Positions 50,201 through 58,150 of a stretch of 64,000 bases of DNA are shown in pieces; the stretch's first letter is position 1; each line of letters begins with the position of its first letter. Location: NCBI GenBank assembly GCA_963844855.1, contig CAWJQP010000010.1, forward strand, positions 1 to 64,000. The letters are read 5' to 3'. The notes under the pieces are model-generated. The model worked only from the letters and a program-made list of their open reading frames with translations. It was not told where the DNA came from and made no database searches. The translations under genes were made by a program, and so were the position numbers. The stretch comes from DASQDN01 sp963844855 (GTDB taxonomy: Bacteria > Acidobacteriota > Terriglobia > Bryobacterales > Bryobacteraceae).

Positions 50201-50366
50201 TTTAATGCCTATGGCGATGAAGATGGGCGAGGGCAGCGAAGCATATGCCCCGCTTGCCAGAGCACTCATTGGCGGACTGACCGTTTCGGTCGTCTGCACC
50301 ATCTTCATTGTTCCGGCGGGTTTCTATCTGGCTTACCGGAACAAACGAACTCTAGAAGCCGCGTAG
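47238..50366 (+). CDS. RND-family efflux permease
   Basis: The complete 1042-residue permease starts SRFAIRTPYFIVVTCLIVAI. TM4 carries GGLALALSRLIDNSVVVLEN, and here the proton-relay pair seen in HAE1 proteins (DD) is replaced by RLIDN, which fits a subfamily distinct from the first pump. The second half has LMGIVMLAGVAMSNSILIVEFAHH and RLRPVLMTSLATIIGLMPMAMKMG. The sequence is closer to the broad efflux-RND branch with a three-residue SNS motif than to AcrB. It is regulated with the adaptor and TolC genes, probably by the divergent two-component system. Confidence 0.95.
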   Translation: MSRFAIRTPYFIVVTCLIVAILGIAGVSRMPVDMFPAIDIPVVVVATFYSGMPPEQVENSITFRLERFLTLGSGIEHIESRSLTGVSIIKVFFHPGTNPDAAVAMIGGLATAEMSRLPPGTMPPVVLKFDASSLPVCLLTLGGESLSETQLKDIAQNVIRNQLAGVPGASVPQPFGGRGRQMMLYADPFKLEAHQLSIMDVVRTIGESNVILPAGDVQIGRLDYNIYTNSMLGGVADINRVPLKMVGQTPVKVSDIGEAKDAQTLQYNIVRVNGQRSVYLPILKQGGDSNTIAVVDGIRNKVKKLADIPDALKTAVVFDQSEFVKSAIETLLHEGALGLFLTSLMILIFLGSMRATIAVFFSIPLSALATFVALQIGGSSVNTMVLGGLALALSRLIDNSVVVLENIYRHLEMGESPAVAAELGGREVALPVLSATLTTVVVFFPVTLLYGVSKYLFSSLALAVVLSLFASYVVALTVVPLFCARYLKSSGSHTSGHEAKELGARFNRSFNNRFDRFLNLYERLVNRTVKRPVFTLTGFACLFFLSLLIVPLLGLAFFPMTDAGQFVIRVKAPSGTRLEETENDIKTLEALVRRIVPKEELGMVVSNIGVDPGFSSIFTNNSSMHTANVQVALVPGHRVGSYDYIAQVKKAMPDELPQLTAYFGSGSLIESTLNMGLAAPIDVQISGSNLQTNYKLGLELAREIQKFSGVADVFVPQDLDQPALRLDIDRLRARELGLSQREVVANVITSLTSNQMIAPSLWIDPRNGNPYYLAVQYAEKQVKNIGDLRSIPLRGPASMQPTRLDMISTIQPTQGPTEVNHYQIRRTIDVLVRPLGEDLSAIASDIDKLIAKTNIPKGVEITLRGMVQSMRESFKSFATGLLLSILLLYLILVAQFRSFMDPFIILLALPPGITGVLITLWSTGTTLNVMSLMGIVMLAGVAMSNSILIVEFAHHLRHEGMTVSEAIVSACRVRLRPVLMTSLATIIGLMPMAMKMGEGSEAYAPLARALIGGLTVSVVCTIFIVPAGFYLAYRNKRTLEAA

Positions 50367-50372
50367 GCAGCT

Positions 50373-51299
50373 ATGACGATCCGGCGCAGAGAGTTCTTAT
50401 GCATCGCATCAGCGCTCGGCGCGACAATCGACTCTAGAGAAGCCAAGGGACAAACACCGAAGGCTGGTTCGAGCCGACCTCAATTCCGCGCCGAGTCCGC
50501 ACAGGTTCTGATCCCATTCACGGCAGTCGACAAGCAAGATCATCTGGTCGGAGGGCTATCTGCACGGGACGTTCGCCTCCTTGCCGACGGCAAAGAGCAA
50601 CTCATCAACTTTCTATCGCTCGAAGACGGTCCCGCATCCATCCTCTTTGTAGTTGATATCAGCGGAAGTATGAAGAAGCCTGTCGCAGACATGCAGGAAG
50701 CGATGCGAAGGATCCTACACAGGGCAGCCGTTGACGATGAATTTGCTGTGATCGAATTCAATGACAATCCACGAGTAACCGTCGGATTCACAAGCGTATC
50801 TTCGCGTGTGGAAGACCGGGTCAAAGAAATAGCGCCGGCCGGACGCACATCCCTCACCGACGCGATCTTACTCGCGTTTCAGGAAATGAAGCGCGCGAAT
50901 CAAGAGAGAAAAGCTGTCATCGTACTCTCCGATGGCCAGGACAATCACAGCCGCTATGTCCGAACAGACGCGATACGACTAGCCGTCGAGACGGACGTGA
51001 GGGTGTATGTCATCGAGTTATGTCCACCAATCGGCGAGGGCCATATCTCTCCGACATTCCTCGAAGTACTCGCCCATGCCACCGGCGGGCGATACCTTCC
51101 GACCGTCAGCCGCAAGAATATTCCGGACATCATAGATCGAATTGACGTGCATCGCGGTTACGTCCTCGGTTTCACGCCACCGGCCGAGCATCGTGACGGC
51201 AAAACTCATCAGATCGAGCTAAAGCTGAAACCCAAACGCGCGACTCAACCTTTGAAGCTCTATTGGAAGGATCGTTACCGCGCTCCAATTGCTCTCTGA
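50373..51299 (+). CDS. Secreted VWA-domain protein (VWFA-related type)
   Basis: The 308-residue protein has a twin-arginine-like N-terminus (IRRREFLCIASALGA) and an N-terminal beta domain with VLIPFTAVDKQDHLVGGLSARDVRLL. A von Willebrand A domain follows: MIDAS VVDISGSMKKP, a threonine in GRTSLTDAI and the late aspartate in IVLSDGQDNH. The C-terminal part ends in LKLKPKRATQPLKLYWKDRY. This is the VWFA-related family common in Acidobacteria. The start lies six bases after the RND stop, so it is the fourth gene of the efflux operon; why a VWA protein belongs there is not known. Confidence 0.9.
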   Translation: MTIRRREFLCIASALGATIDSREAKGQTPKAGSSRPQFRAESAQVLIPFTAVDKQDHLVGGLSARDVRLLADGKEQLINFLSLEDGPASILFVVDISGSMKKPVADMQEAMRRILHRAAVDDEFAVIEFNDNPRVTVGFTSVSSRVEDRVKEIAPAGRTSLTDAILLAFQEMKRANQERKAVIVLSDGQDNHSRYVRTDAIRLAVETDVRVYVIELCPPIGEGHISPTFLEVLAHATGGRYLPTVSRKNIPDIIDRIDVHRGYVLGFTPPAEHRDGKTHQIELKLKPKRATQPLKLYWKDRYRAPIAL

Positions 51300-51622
51300 C
51301 TCAAGGAGACTCAACCGTCCATCTTCATGACCAGAGCGGTTGTGCGCCGAGATCCTATAGGAGGTTGTCGCAGCTGCGCTCTACCAGCATGGTTAAGCAC
51401 TGGATCGCTAATGGTCGAGCGTTGATCTTGTGCTTTGCTGCCGGCTTCCCGAAATTTACCGTTAGCCGGCTATTTCGCTCTTCAACTTAGAGGTTGAAAC
51501 GCGTCGCGCTGGGCATCGAACAGGCAAACAGCAAAGCTACCAGCCCGAAGAACTTTGGAGTTAGACGGGCGCTTGGCTTAATACTCTGAGAGAAATCCTA
51601 TGGTCGCGACACTGCATAGGTT
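51300..51622. other. Intergenic region without a clear gene
   Basis: These 323 bases follow the VWA gene. Open frames here are short and lack coding character. I see no hairpin with a T-run. Confidence 0.4.
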
Positions 51623-51772
51623 ATGGAACAGTTTGCAGAGCAGTTGAAGTCCAATGAGATAGATCTCGTCTGGTGGCCCCTCTTTCTCGGCTCCTATCAG
51701 GAAGAAGCCAACGCCATCGAGCCGGTTAAGACGGAAGAGCAGTGCTACGATTTCGAAGAGACCCTTCCGTAG
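51623..51772 (+). CDS. Possible 49-residue protein or gene remnant
   Basis: ATG 51623 opens MEQFAEQLKSNEIDLVWWPL, then GSYQEEANAIEPVKTEEQ, ending at TAG 51770-51772. The composition reads like real protein, but there is no clear ribosome site and no family. It overlaps the end of the first GNAT-like gene on the opposite strand by 47 bases. Confidence 0.25.
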   Translation: MEQFAEQLKSNEIDLVWWPLFLGSYQEEANAIEPVKTEEQCYDFEETLP

Positions 51773-52658
51773 CGTTCATCAAACTTCGAGCCCAAAGCTG
51801 AGAAGAAGACTCGGATTGAACGACAGGAGTTTGGGACAAGTCGAATTCGTATGTCTGGACTTTGGACTCAAAACGTTGCTGTGGAGCGGATGAGTCAAAG
51901 CGCAGAATCTCCATCTCGCAGTCATATTGAGGGTCATAGTACGGCGGCACATCGAGTTGACCCACCTTCAATGACTGGCCGCCGATGCGCCGGAGTATGT
52001 CGGACGAATGGTGCCGTGTCGTCGCAGTTGTGACGCCTAACACTCCGCCAAAGATCCGCGCGAGCGCATACATACTCAGCGCCATTCGGACCGCTTCCGT
52101 CGAGCAACGCAGGTCGTCCGCAAGCGCCCACCCGCCACATTCGACGTAACCGATGCCTCGCTGACGCGCTTGTTGCAAATCGGCCTGGATAGCCCATCTG
52201 AGCTTCGGTCCCCAATCCTCTGCCTTTGCGATTGCGCTTCTCGAGACTGACAGAGTCGAGAATGCCACATCGGCGCGATGTGGGCGATAGCGCGCGCAGC
52301 CCCCCACCTTCCCCGTCGAATCAAGAACCAGCAGATGCCAGCTCTGCGTATCTCCCTCTTGTTCAAAGCGGCCGTCCCTTGATACTTGCCATTGTTCGAT
52401 TGCGCCGTCCTGAAGGTACGACTGCGCTCGCAAGCGTTGGGCTGTCGCCAGTAGATTCCGGTACCGGGCAGGATCTATGTCCAGCCGCGCGAACGATGCC
52501 GGGACATGCGCTGTAGATGGCGCCAACAGTACCATCTGCCGGTTGGAAACCGAACGAGTTTTAGTACTTTCAGCTTCGTTTGCCCTCGGTTGGGTGAAGC
52601 TTCTATATTCGCTGAAAATCGGTTGTTGGCTGGGTTTGTGCGCTTGATTTCCGTGCAT
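51726..52658 (-). CDS. GNAT/autoinducer-synthase-like protein, copy 1
   Basis: The 310-residue protein is one of three paralogues in the region. Shared blocks in order are: AQRLRAQSYLQDGAI (residues 88-102), W-H-L-L-V-L-D with GKVGGCARYRPH, ARQRGIGYVECGGWAL, TATTRHHSSDILRRIGG, and YYDPQYDCEMEILRFDSS. The pattern of R-x-R near the start, a D-x-G-x-V-x-G-C-x-R strand and the late lLxRiGG-x-x-L-x-x-G helix resembles LuxI-type and FeeM-type N-acyltransferases of the GNAT superfamily. This is a judgement by eye, not a database match. There is no signal peptide. The start is uncertain; homologues align only from about QMVLLAP. The motif AGTACTTTC lies inside its 5' end. Confidence 0.65.
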   Translation of the reverse strand: MHGNQAHKPSQQPIFSEYRSFTQPRANEAESTKTRSVSNRQMVLLAPSTAHVPASFARLDIDPARYRNLLATAQRLRAQSYLQDGAIEQWQVSRDGRFEQEGDTQSWHLLVLDSTGKVGGCARYRPHRADVAFSTLSVSRSAIAKAEDWGPKLRWAIQADLQQARQRGIGYVECGGWALADDLRCSTEAVRMALSMYALARIFGGVLGVTTATTRHHSSDILRRIGGQSLKVGQLDVPPYYDPQYDCEMEILRFDSSAPQQRFESKVQTYEFDLSQTPVVQSESSSQLWARSLMNATEGSLRNRSTALPS

Positions 52659-52945
52659 ATCCGATCCGAGTCCTGCTTTTTACATCGGCACGGAGACAAA
52701 CCCTGACCAGCTTCTGATGGGGTTTTGAGATCGTAGAGAGTGGTGATTTTCGACTTACGGATATTGCCTTGAGGGTAGAGTAGCGTAGGGGATTGGCGGG
52801 CAGGTCGTATCTTCTCAGAAATTCCCGAGGACTATGTTGGCAGACAGACCAAGCGCGGTGATCACGTGCTACAGCAAATCCGGTAGAAACAAAAAGGACC
52901 GAAAATTGCTCCGATTTACGCTTGAATAATAGAGGTCACTCTGAA
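52659..52945. other. Divergent intergenic region
   Basis: These 287 bases separate GNAT-like copy 1 from the PilZ-like gene. I see no convincing palindrome. The right end has the AGAGGT ribosome site of the PilZ-like gene. Confidence 0.4.
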
Positions 52946-53275
52946 GTGCAATATTCTTGTTTAGACGGAATCAAGGTTTGTTGGATCGCCGATACGGGCG
53001 ACGGACAGGCAGAATGTGCGATTGTGCTGGAAGTATCCGAATCAGCCTGTGTCCTGCACACTACCACTGCCCTTAAGCCCGGTAAGTCCATCACCTTGAA
53101 GATTGATGAGGATCACCAGCTACCGGCAGAGGTTATCGATATTGAACAAGATGACTTCGGGTGTTACTTGAGTGTCAGAACGACAAAACCCTGGTTTCCC
53201 GACATTTATCAACCTGCCTACCTACTGCCTCTCGAACAGGGCTCCACTAGACGTGCTGCGCCAGATCGAGATTAA
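52946..53275 (+). CDS. Small PilZ-like protein
   Basis: A GTG at 52946 is preferred because AGAGGT lies nine bases upstream; the frame is open from a TTG at 52922. The 109-residue product is a single beta-barrel-like domain: GIKVCWIADTGDGQAECAIVLEVSESACVL, then LKPGKSITLKIDEDHQLPAEVIDIEQDD and GCYLSVR. The layout is that of PilZ domains. The c-di-GMP motifs are weak, however: no RxxxR at the start, and EVSESAC where D/NxSxxG is expected. It may therefore not bind the nucleotide. It lies between GNAT-like copies 1 and 2 and overlaps copy 2 by 29 bases, convergently. Confidence 0.5.
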   Translation: MQYSCLDGIKVCWIADTGDGQAECAIVLEVSESACVLHTTTALKPGKSITLKIDEDHQLPAEVIDIEQDDFGCYLSVRTTKPWFPDIYQPAYLLPLEQGSTRRAAPDRD

Positions 53276-54078
53276 GTGAGACAGGGAACATTTTACCAGT
53301 GTTGTGGTTCGATTTTGCCGTAATTACTCGTGTCGTGGTGAGGTAGTCGCGTAGTTCGCTCACCCACGGCTCATACCGCGGGTTCGGCTTTCGAGAATCG
53401 AACCGGAGCAATTCCATGTCACAGTTATAGATGGGGTCGTAGTAAGGAAGGAGTTCGGAGTCATCAACGACGACTGATCGGCCTCCGAGGCGCTTTAGTA
53501 TGATCGCCGAACCATTCCGGGCTGTCGCCGTACTCACGCCAAGCGCATTGCCGCAAAGCTGCCCGAGACTGTAGGTGGCAAGTACCATTCGCGCGGCTTC
53601 TGCGGAGCATCGTATTTCCTTTGCGAGCGCCCAGCCACCGATTTCCCCGAATCATGAGACCTTCTTCGCGAGCACGGCTCAATTCGCCCTGTAGCGCCTT
53701 TCTAACTTGCCCTCCCCAGCGACCGCATTGCGCGAGTGTGGAGGACCATACCTTCAACGCCGATAAAGGTACCAGTCCATTATGGAACAGGGCTCGTATG
53801 CAACCCATCACGCGATCTGCTTCGTCGACGAGCAACAGATGCCAGCTTTGGTTATCTCCACTCATCCTGTGTCGTCCATCAGGAGTCAATTGGGAAGCTG
53901 AAATCGCTCCATCCTCCAGATAGATCTGGCCGCGCAGGCGTTGCATTTCAGCTAACAGGTAGCTGTATTCGTCTTCGTCCTCTGTTAGCGCCGGAAACAC
54001 ATCGGCGGCACCGGAAGCCGCAGGCGCTAAAAGGAGGAGGCGACGCGATGGCCTGTGAACGGCAGTTAAAGTTCTCAC
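53247..54078 (-). CDS. GNAT/autoinducer-synthase-like protein, copy 2, one frameshift
   Basis: GTG 54078 follows a GGGGAG ribosome site and opens a protein of about 277 residues. Shared blocks are MQRLRGQIYLEDGAI, SWHLLLVDEADRVMGC, then, after a one-base frame change near 53650 in a GGGG tract, GEIGGWALAKEIRCSAEAARM, TATARNGSAIILKRLGG and YYDPIYNCDMELLRFDSRKPNPRYEPWV. The conserved histidine of the TAT-x-RH motif is N here, so activity may differ. Copies 2 and 3 are closer to each other at the C-terminus (PNPRYEPWI/V) than to copy 1. Confidence 0.62.
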
Positions 54079-54535
54079 CAGATGGAGGTCTCCCCTTTGA
54101 CCAGTACTTTCGTACTACGTAAACTGAGTGAACTTCTTTTATTACATTTTGTCCGCTGCAAATGCAAGCGAGAAATCCCTTAAAGATGGAATTTCATAGG
54201 GTTCCTACGTAACATGGAATGACATCTAGGTGTACTGGAAAGTACTTTCTAAGTAGAACGGAGCCACCACCTGATAGTGGGGCTACGATCACTGCACAGG
54301 GTGACAGGATACTTCATTAGAGCATCGGTGGTGTGCCTTCGACGCGCCCCTGTGTCATTTTGGCACGTTTGCCTCGACATTCCGCAGCCGATAAACCAAC
54401 CAAACCTTACAGATAAATTCATATATAATTGGAACCGCCACTCGAACCGTTCCCTGCTTTATGGTCCATAAGCGAGCGAACTGATACGGCAGGTGTGTAT
54501 CGAGAATGGCGGCATTGTGGAATAGAGGACTGAAA
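54079..54535. promoter_or_regulatory. Intergenic region with repeated AGTACTTTC and CTACGTAA motifs
   Basis: The region separates GNAT-like copy 2 from the divergent SGNH gene. It holds AGTACTTTCGTACT (54103-54116, an inverted repeat), GAAAGTACTTTC (54238-54249, a perfect palindrome preceded by GTACTG) and CTACGTAA twice (54115-54122 and 54205-54212). The spacing and symmetry suggest binding sites for a dimeric regulator. No gene is visible. Confidence 0.45.
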
Positions 54536-55760
54536 GTGAAAGTTAAGTTTTTCAGACCGGGAATGATGGCGCGCATTATCGCGTCAGGGTTGCTGTTCTC
54601 CTATACAGTCGCGTCGGCCGACGATGACAAAGGGAGGCGCAAGGCGGATTTAAGCCGCCTGGTGGTAGTGGGAGATTCGCTTAGCGCGGGATTTCAAAAC
54701 TTCTCTCTATATGAAAATCCGGACCCGCAGGCGGGGGGCAATCCTCGGGATTTGCGACCTTAATCGCAACCCAGGCGCGCGCCAACTTGACCCTACCGCT
54801 TATTTCTTATCCGGGGATACCTCCCGCGCTTACCCCGCTGACACTGACACCGGTACCCATCATCATTCGGGAATCAGGTCATTGGGCAGCGCGTGAATCC
54901 CGAGGATGCGCGCCACAAACCTGTCTGTACCCGGTTTCACGCTTGCCGATGCGCTGTCCTATCCCTTCCCCGGCGACTTAACGAGTGATCCGATCGATCT
55001 TCTGGCCTATTCGATCATCGCGATGCCTCCTGGTGTTCCAGCCTGTGGACCGATTCCTACCGGGACTGAACACATTGGGACTGAGTGCCGTCGGCTTGCG
55101 CGAAATCATTGAAGCCGACTACCGTTCTCGTCTCCCTCGGAAACAACGACGCTCTGCAGGCGCTGACCTTCGGAATCGCTCCTACCTCCCCTGTGGCATT
55201 TGGCATTAATTACGGCAAACTGCTGCTCTCTCTGGCGAGCACCGGCGCTTCTCTTGTTGTGGCGAATATCCCGGACGTCACAACAGTCCCATTCCTGGTT
55301 CCGGCTCCCGCATTCCAGGATGAAGTGTGGTTTTCTGCCACAGGGAGCGACGGCCGCCGACTACATGGTTCCGGACATCGTCAATGCGACCAAGCCCGAA
55401 TTCAATCTATGTTAGAACTATGCCGTACGGAGCGCAGCGCTGATCCGGCAGGCGAGGACAGCCGTGACACAGTACAACAAAATTATCGAGTTGATTGCGA
55501 AACCATTAGGGGTGACGGTGGTCGATGTGAATGGCTTGTTCAACAGGATCGCAGCGGAAGGCTACCTCGTTAATGGTGTTCGTCTAAGAACGGGCTTCCT
55601 GCAGGGACTGTTCTCGCTGGACGGAATTCATCCAACGAACACCGGATACGCCATTCTTGCGAATGAGTGGATCTCGACGATGAATCGGGAACTCCGCACA
55701 AACATTCCGCCGGCCTCTGTGGAGCAGGTTGCTTTGACCGATCCACTTTTGCCGCGGTGA
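54536..55760 (+). CDS. Secreted SGNH/GDSL hydrolase, frame-disrupted
   Basis: A GTG at 54536, behind GAGGA, starts a signal peptide (MMARIIASGLLFSYTVASA). Block I is VVVGDSLSAGFQNFS, block III is VSLGNNDAL (GxND type) and block V is SLDGIHPTNTGY, giving the Ser/Asn/Asp-His set of an SGNH esterase. The frame changes about six times between 54740 and 55440, but the pieces join in the right order to about 405 residues and the C-terminal 120 residues are clean. Such enzymes remove acyl groups from lipids or polysaccharides. It is divergent from GNAT-like copy 2 and shares its motif-rich promoter region. Confidence 0.72.
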
Positions 55761-55766
55761 ACGGAG

Positions 55767-56972
55767 CTACTTCACCACTTCGTTGAGAATTGATTGAAAG
55801 CGCGCGCCAGCGTCGTAATTCGCGAACGAATCTCGGATTCGGCTGGCGCTCACTTTATAGGAAGGTTCCTGCGCTCGTCGGACGCAGTCTCGCAGCGACT
55901 GTGTATCCACGTGTTCCGAACGCAGCGTTATACCTGCGCCGGCGTCGGCCAGGTAGGTCATGTTGAGATGTTGATCCATGTTGCTGGGTAGGCCAACCAC
56001 TGGTGTACCTACAGCTAAAGCTTGGTGCGATGTGGGGCTACCTCCGTTGCATATGACGACGCTGGCCCGCCGGGCTGCCTCGAGTCCGGGCAAAAAGTCA
56101 GCCACCCATGCGTTTGGCGGGATAGATTTGAGGTCGGCACGCACGCTTCCGACGATCAGCGTCAAGTGCTGATCTTGTAGCGCCTCGAGACAGACGGAAA
56201 GCAGTTTCGGCGAACCTGAACTACCAAGAGTGATATAGACGATGGGTTTGTCTGTCGCTAAGCTTGTCCACCACGGCGGCAGTTCGAGCGATGGAGTCCA
56301 AAGGAGCGGCCCGATATAGCGGTGTGTCGCTGGCGCATCCTCGGTGGGTGCCAGTTCCGGAACATCTGGATATAAGACCCAGTCCGCATCCGAGTACATC
56401 GTGCGAATGTCCCATCCGATCGCCGGAAGACCATATTCTTTCCGCACGTGATTCATGGGCGCGCAGTGGAGTGCGAACGCGATCGGGCGCGCGCACTGGA
56501 ACAAGGCGTTGGCAAGGGGAACACCGAGGATACGGGTGAGTGGGATGTCCGGCACACAGAATCGCTGTCTCGCGTACGGACTCCAATACGCGTTCACAAT
56601 GGAAATGTATGGTATTCCAACCACTCGGGCACTGATAGAGAGGGAGTGACGAAGGTCACCTACGACGACGTCGGGCCTTAACTCCTCGAGAATTGCTAAA
56701 TCGTCTTTGACATAGGTGCGCAGACTGCTCGCGCTATGGAGCGGCTGACCCGTCGCCAAGGCCTCGAGAAACTGCTCCTGTGTGATGGAATTGATCTGGC
56801 GGATCGGGACAGCCAAGTTCGAAAGAAGCGAAGAATATCGATTGGCCGCAGCAAAGATCACGTCGTAGCGACTTTTGTCCATGGACGCGGCCAGGACTGC
56901 GGGCCGGGCGACATGGGCCAAGGTCACCGCCTCGGCCATAAAGAGGACTTTAAGGCGTCGATGTGAGGACAA
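55767..56972 (-). CDS. MGT/UGT-type glycosyltransferase
   Basis: The 401-residue GT-B enzyme has an N-terminal half with GHV-like AEAVTLAHVARPAVLAASM and a C-terminal donor-binding half with IVYITLGSSGSP, WVADFLPGLEAARRASVVIC and the signature NGGSPTSHQALAVGTPVVGLP with a later DQHLN. This is the pattern of macrolide, flavonoid and glycolipid glycosyltransferases (GT1) using UDP- or dTDP-sugars. The catalytic histidine is in LAHVARP. It has no signal or membrane helix. It lies just downstream of the PEP-CTERM gene on the same strand, but a terminator separates them. Confidence 0.9.
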   Translation of the reverse strand: MSSHRRLKVLFMAEAVTLAHVARPAVLAASMDKSRYDVIFAAANRYSSLLSNLAVPIRQINSITQEQFLEALATGQPLHSASSLRTYVKDDLAILEELRPDVVVGDLRHSLSISARVVGIPYISIVNAYWSPYARQRFCVPDIPLTRILGVPLANALFQCARPIAFALHCAPMNHVRKEYGLPAIGWDIRTMYSDADWVLYPDVPELAPTEDAPATHRYIGPLLWTPSLELPPWWTSLATDKPIVYITLGSSGSPKLLSVCLEALQDQHLTLIVGSVRADLKSIPPNAWVADFLPGLEAARRASVVICNGGSPTSHQALAVGTPVVGLPSNMDQHLNMTYLADAGAGITLRSEHVDTQSLRDCVRRAQEPSYKVSASRIRDSFANYDAGARFQSILNEVVK

Positions 56973-56979
56973 GGTTGGG

Positions 56980-57020
56980 TCTATAAAAAGGAAAAGGCAG
57001 GGAGGAATACTCCTCCCTGC
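56980..57020 (-). terminator. Rho-independent terminator of the PEP-CTERM gene
   Basis: GCAGGGAGGA (56997-57006), a four-base loop and TCCTCCCTGC (57011-57020) form a perfect 10-bp stem. Read on the minus strand it is followed by CTTTTCCTTTTTATAG, a T-rich tail. Confidence 0.9.
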
Positions 57021-57047
57021 TCTTAAGTGTCGTTCTCTCGGTACTAA

Positions 57048-57821
57048 CTAGCGGGAAAAGCGACGACGCGCGTATCCGAACAGGAACAGACCAGAACCTA
57101 ACAGAATATATGTGCCAGGTTCCGGGATCGGGGCGCCTGAGCTAAACGTACCAGACCAGGTATTCGAGATGGATCCGCCACCATTGACAATACCCTGGAC
57201 CATAGAAGCGTTCGTACGTGTAAGCTGCGTCGTAAATCCACCAAACCACGTAGCGGAGCCACTGCTGTCACGACCAAGCAACTCGACGCTGAGCGAAACG
57301 TCGACTACGCCGTTGGGCCGATTGGTCAGAACGAAGGGGGAAACGAAGACCCCACCGATCATCGGTGAGCACGATGCTCCCACAGCCGTTACACCGGCAC
57401 AGTCGTTCAGAACGCCCTGCCCCGAACCACCTGGCACAACCGCTGTAAGATCAAATACAGGAAACGGTTGCAGTGCGGCGTTGCCCGGCGGCGTTGGTAC
57501 AGTGGTTCCCGTTACATAGAACTGAATGAAGTTGGGCACCGAGATCGGAGCAAAAGTCAGATCAAGGATGCGACCGAAAGCATTCGTCGACGATGTTATG
57601 GTGCCGCCATTGTAGTTGATGTTGGTTGGATTGCCGGTGGCGAAGTCTCCAAAGCCACCGCCGACTGGCGGTTCCCAGTCTATAGTAGTCGCCGAGACAG
57701 TGACTTGTCCCCCCGTCACAATCCCAATCGAGAACTCCCCTGTCGGCGTTGCAGATGCAATCGACGCCGTGAGTAGAGCCGCTGCAATTGCAGACGAACT
57801 CAAACTAAAGCCAATTTTCAT
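57048..57821 (-). CDS. PEP-CTERM surface/secreted protein
   Basis: The 257-residue protein starts at ATG 57821 behind GGAGG and has a signal peptide (SLSSSAIAAALLTASIASA). The mature part is a beta-rich domain with no catalytic motif. The C-terminus is a textbook PEP-CTERM sorting tail: IPEPGTYILLGSGLFLFGYARRRF, that is PEP, a hydrophobic helix and a basic end. Such proteins are cut and anchored or released by exosortase, for which no gene is present in the window. It has its own terminator and is divergent from GNAT-like copy 3. Confidence 0.92.
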   Translation of the reverse strand: MKIGFSLSSSAIAAALLTASIASATPTGEFSIGIVTGGQVTVSATTIDWEPPVGGGFGDFATGNPTNINYNGGTITSSTNAFGRILDLTFAPISVPNFIQFYVTGTTVPTPPGNAALQPFPVFDLTAVVPGGSGQGVLNDCAGVTAVGASCSPMIGGVFVSPFVLTNRPNGVVDVSLSVELLGRDSSGSATWFGGFTTQLTRTNASMVQGIVNGGGSISNTWSGTFSSGAPIPEPGTYILLGSGLFLFGYARRRFSR

Positions 57822-58150
57822 ATACTTTCCTCCGAGTGAACACAAAGCACAGGTAGAAATCTACCCACACACTAAGAGAGACTACCACAGCCCACTAAGC
57901 TGTACAACCTAATTCTGCAGTTTTCCCTCTGTTATCGGTGAGTTACAAACCAGTCACCGTACGAATGTCGGAAGGCTCACTCTTTCTTAATCCCGGCATA
58001 GTACTGCGCCGCTGACGAGCTTTACGCCGTTTGCACAAACTGACCCTCTGCGAGTGTGCTCCGCCCCTGGAATTTCCGTGACGCGTTAAGGCAATCGACC
58101 CGTATCTGGCTGCACGGACTAGTACGATTGGTATAGCAGGAGCGAAAAAT
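57822..58150. other. Divergent intergenic region of the PEP-CTERM and GNAT-like copy 3 genes
   Basis: These 329 bases contain no gene. TAGTAC occurs twice (about 57999 and 58120), the same core as in AGTACTTTC, but the flanks differ. GTAGAAATCTAC (57852-57863) is a short inverted repeat. Confidence 0.4.
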
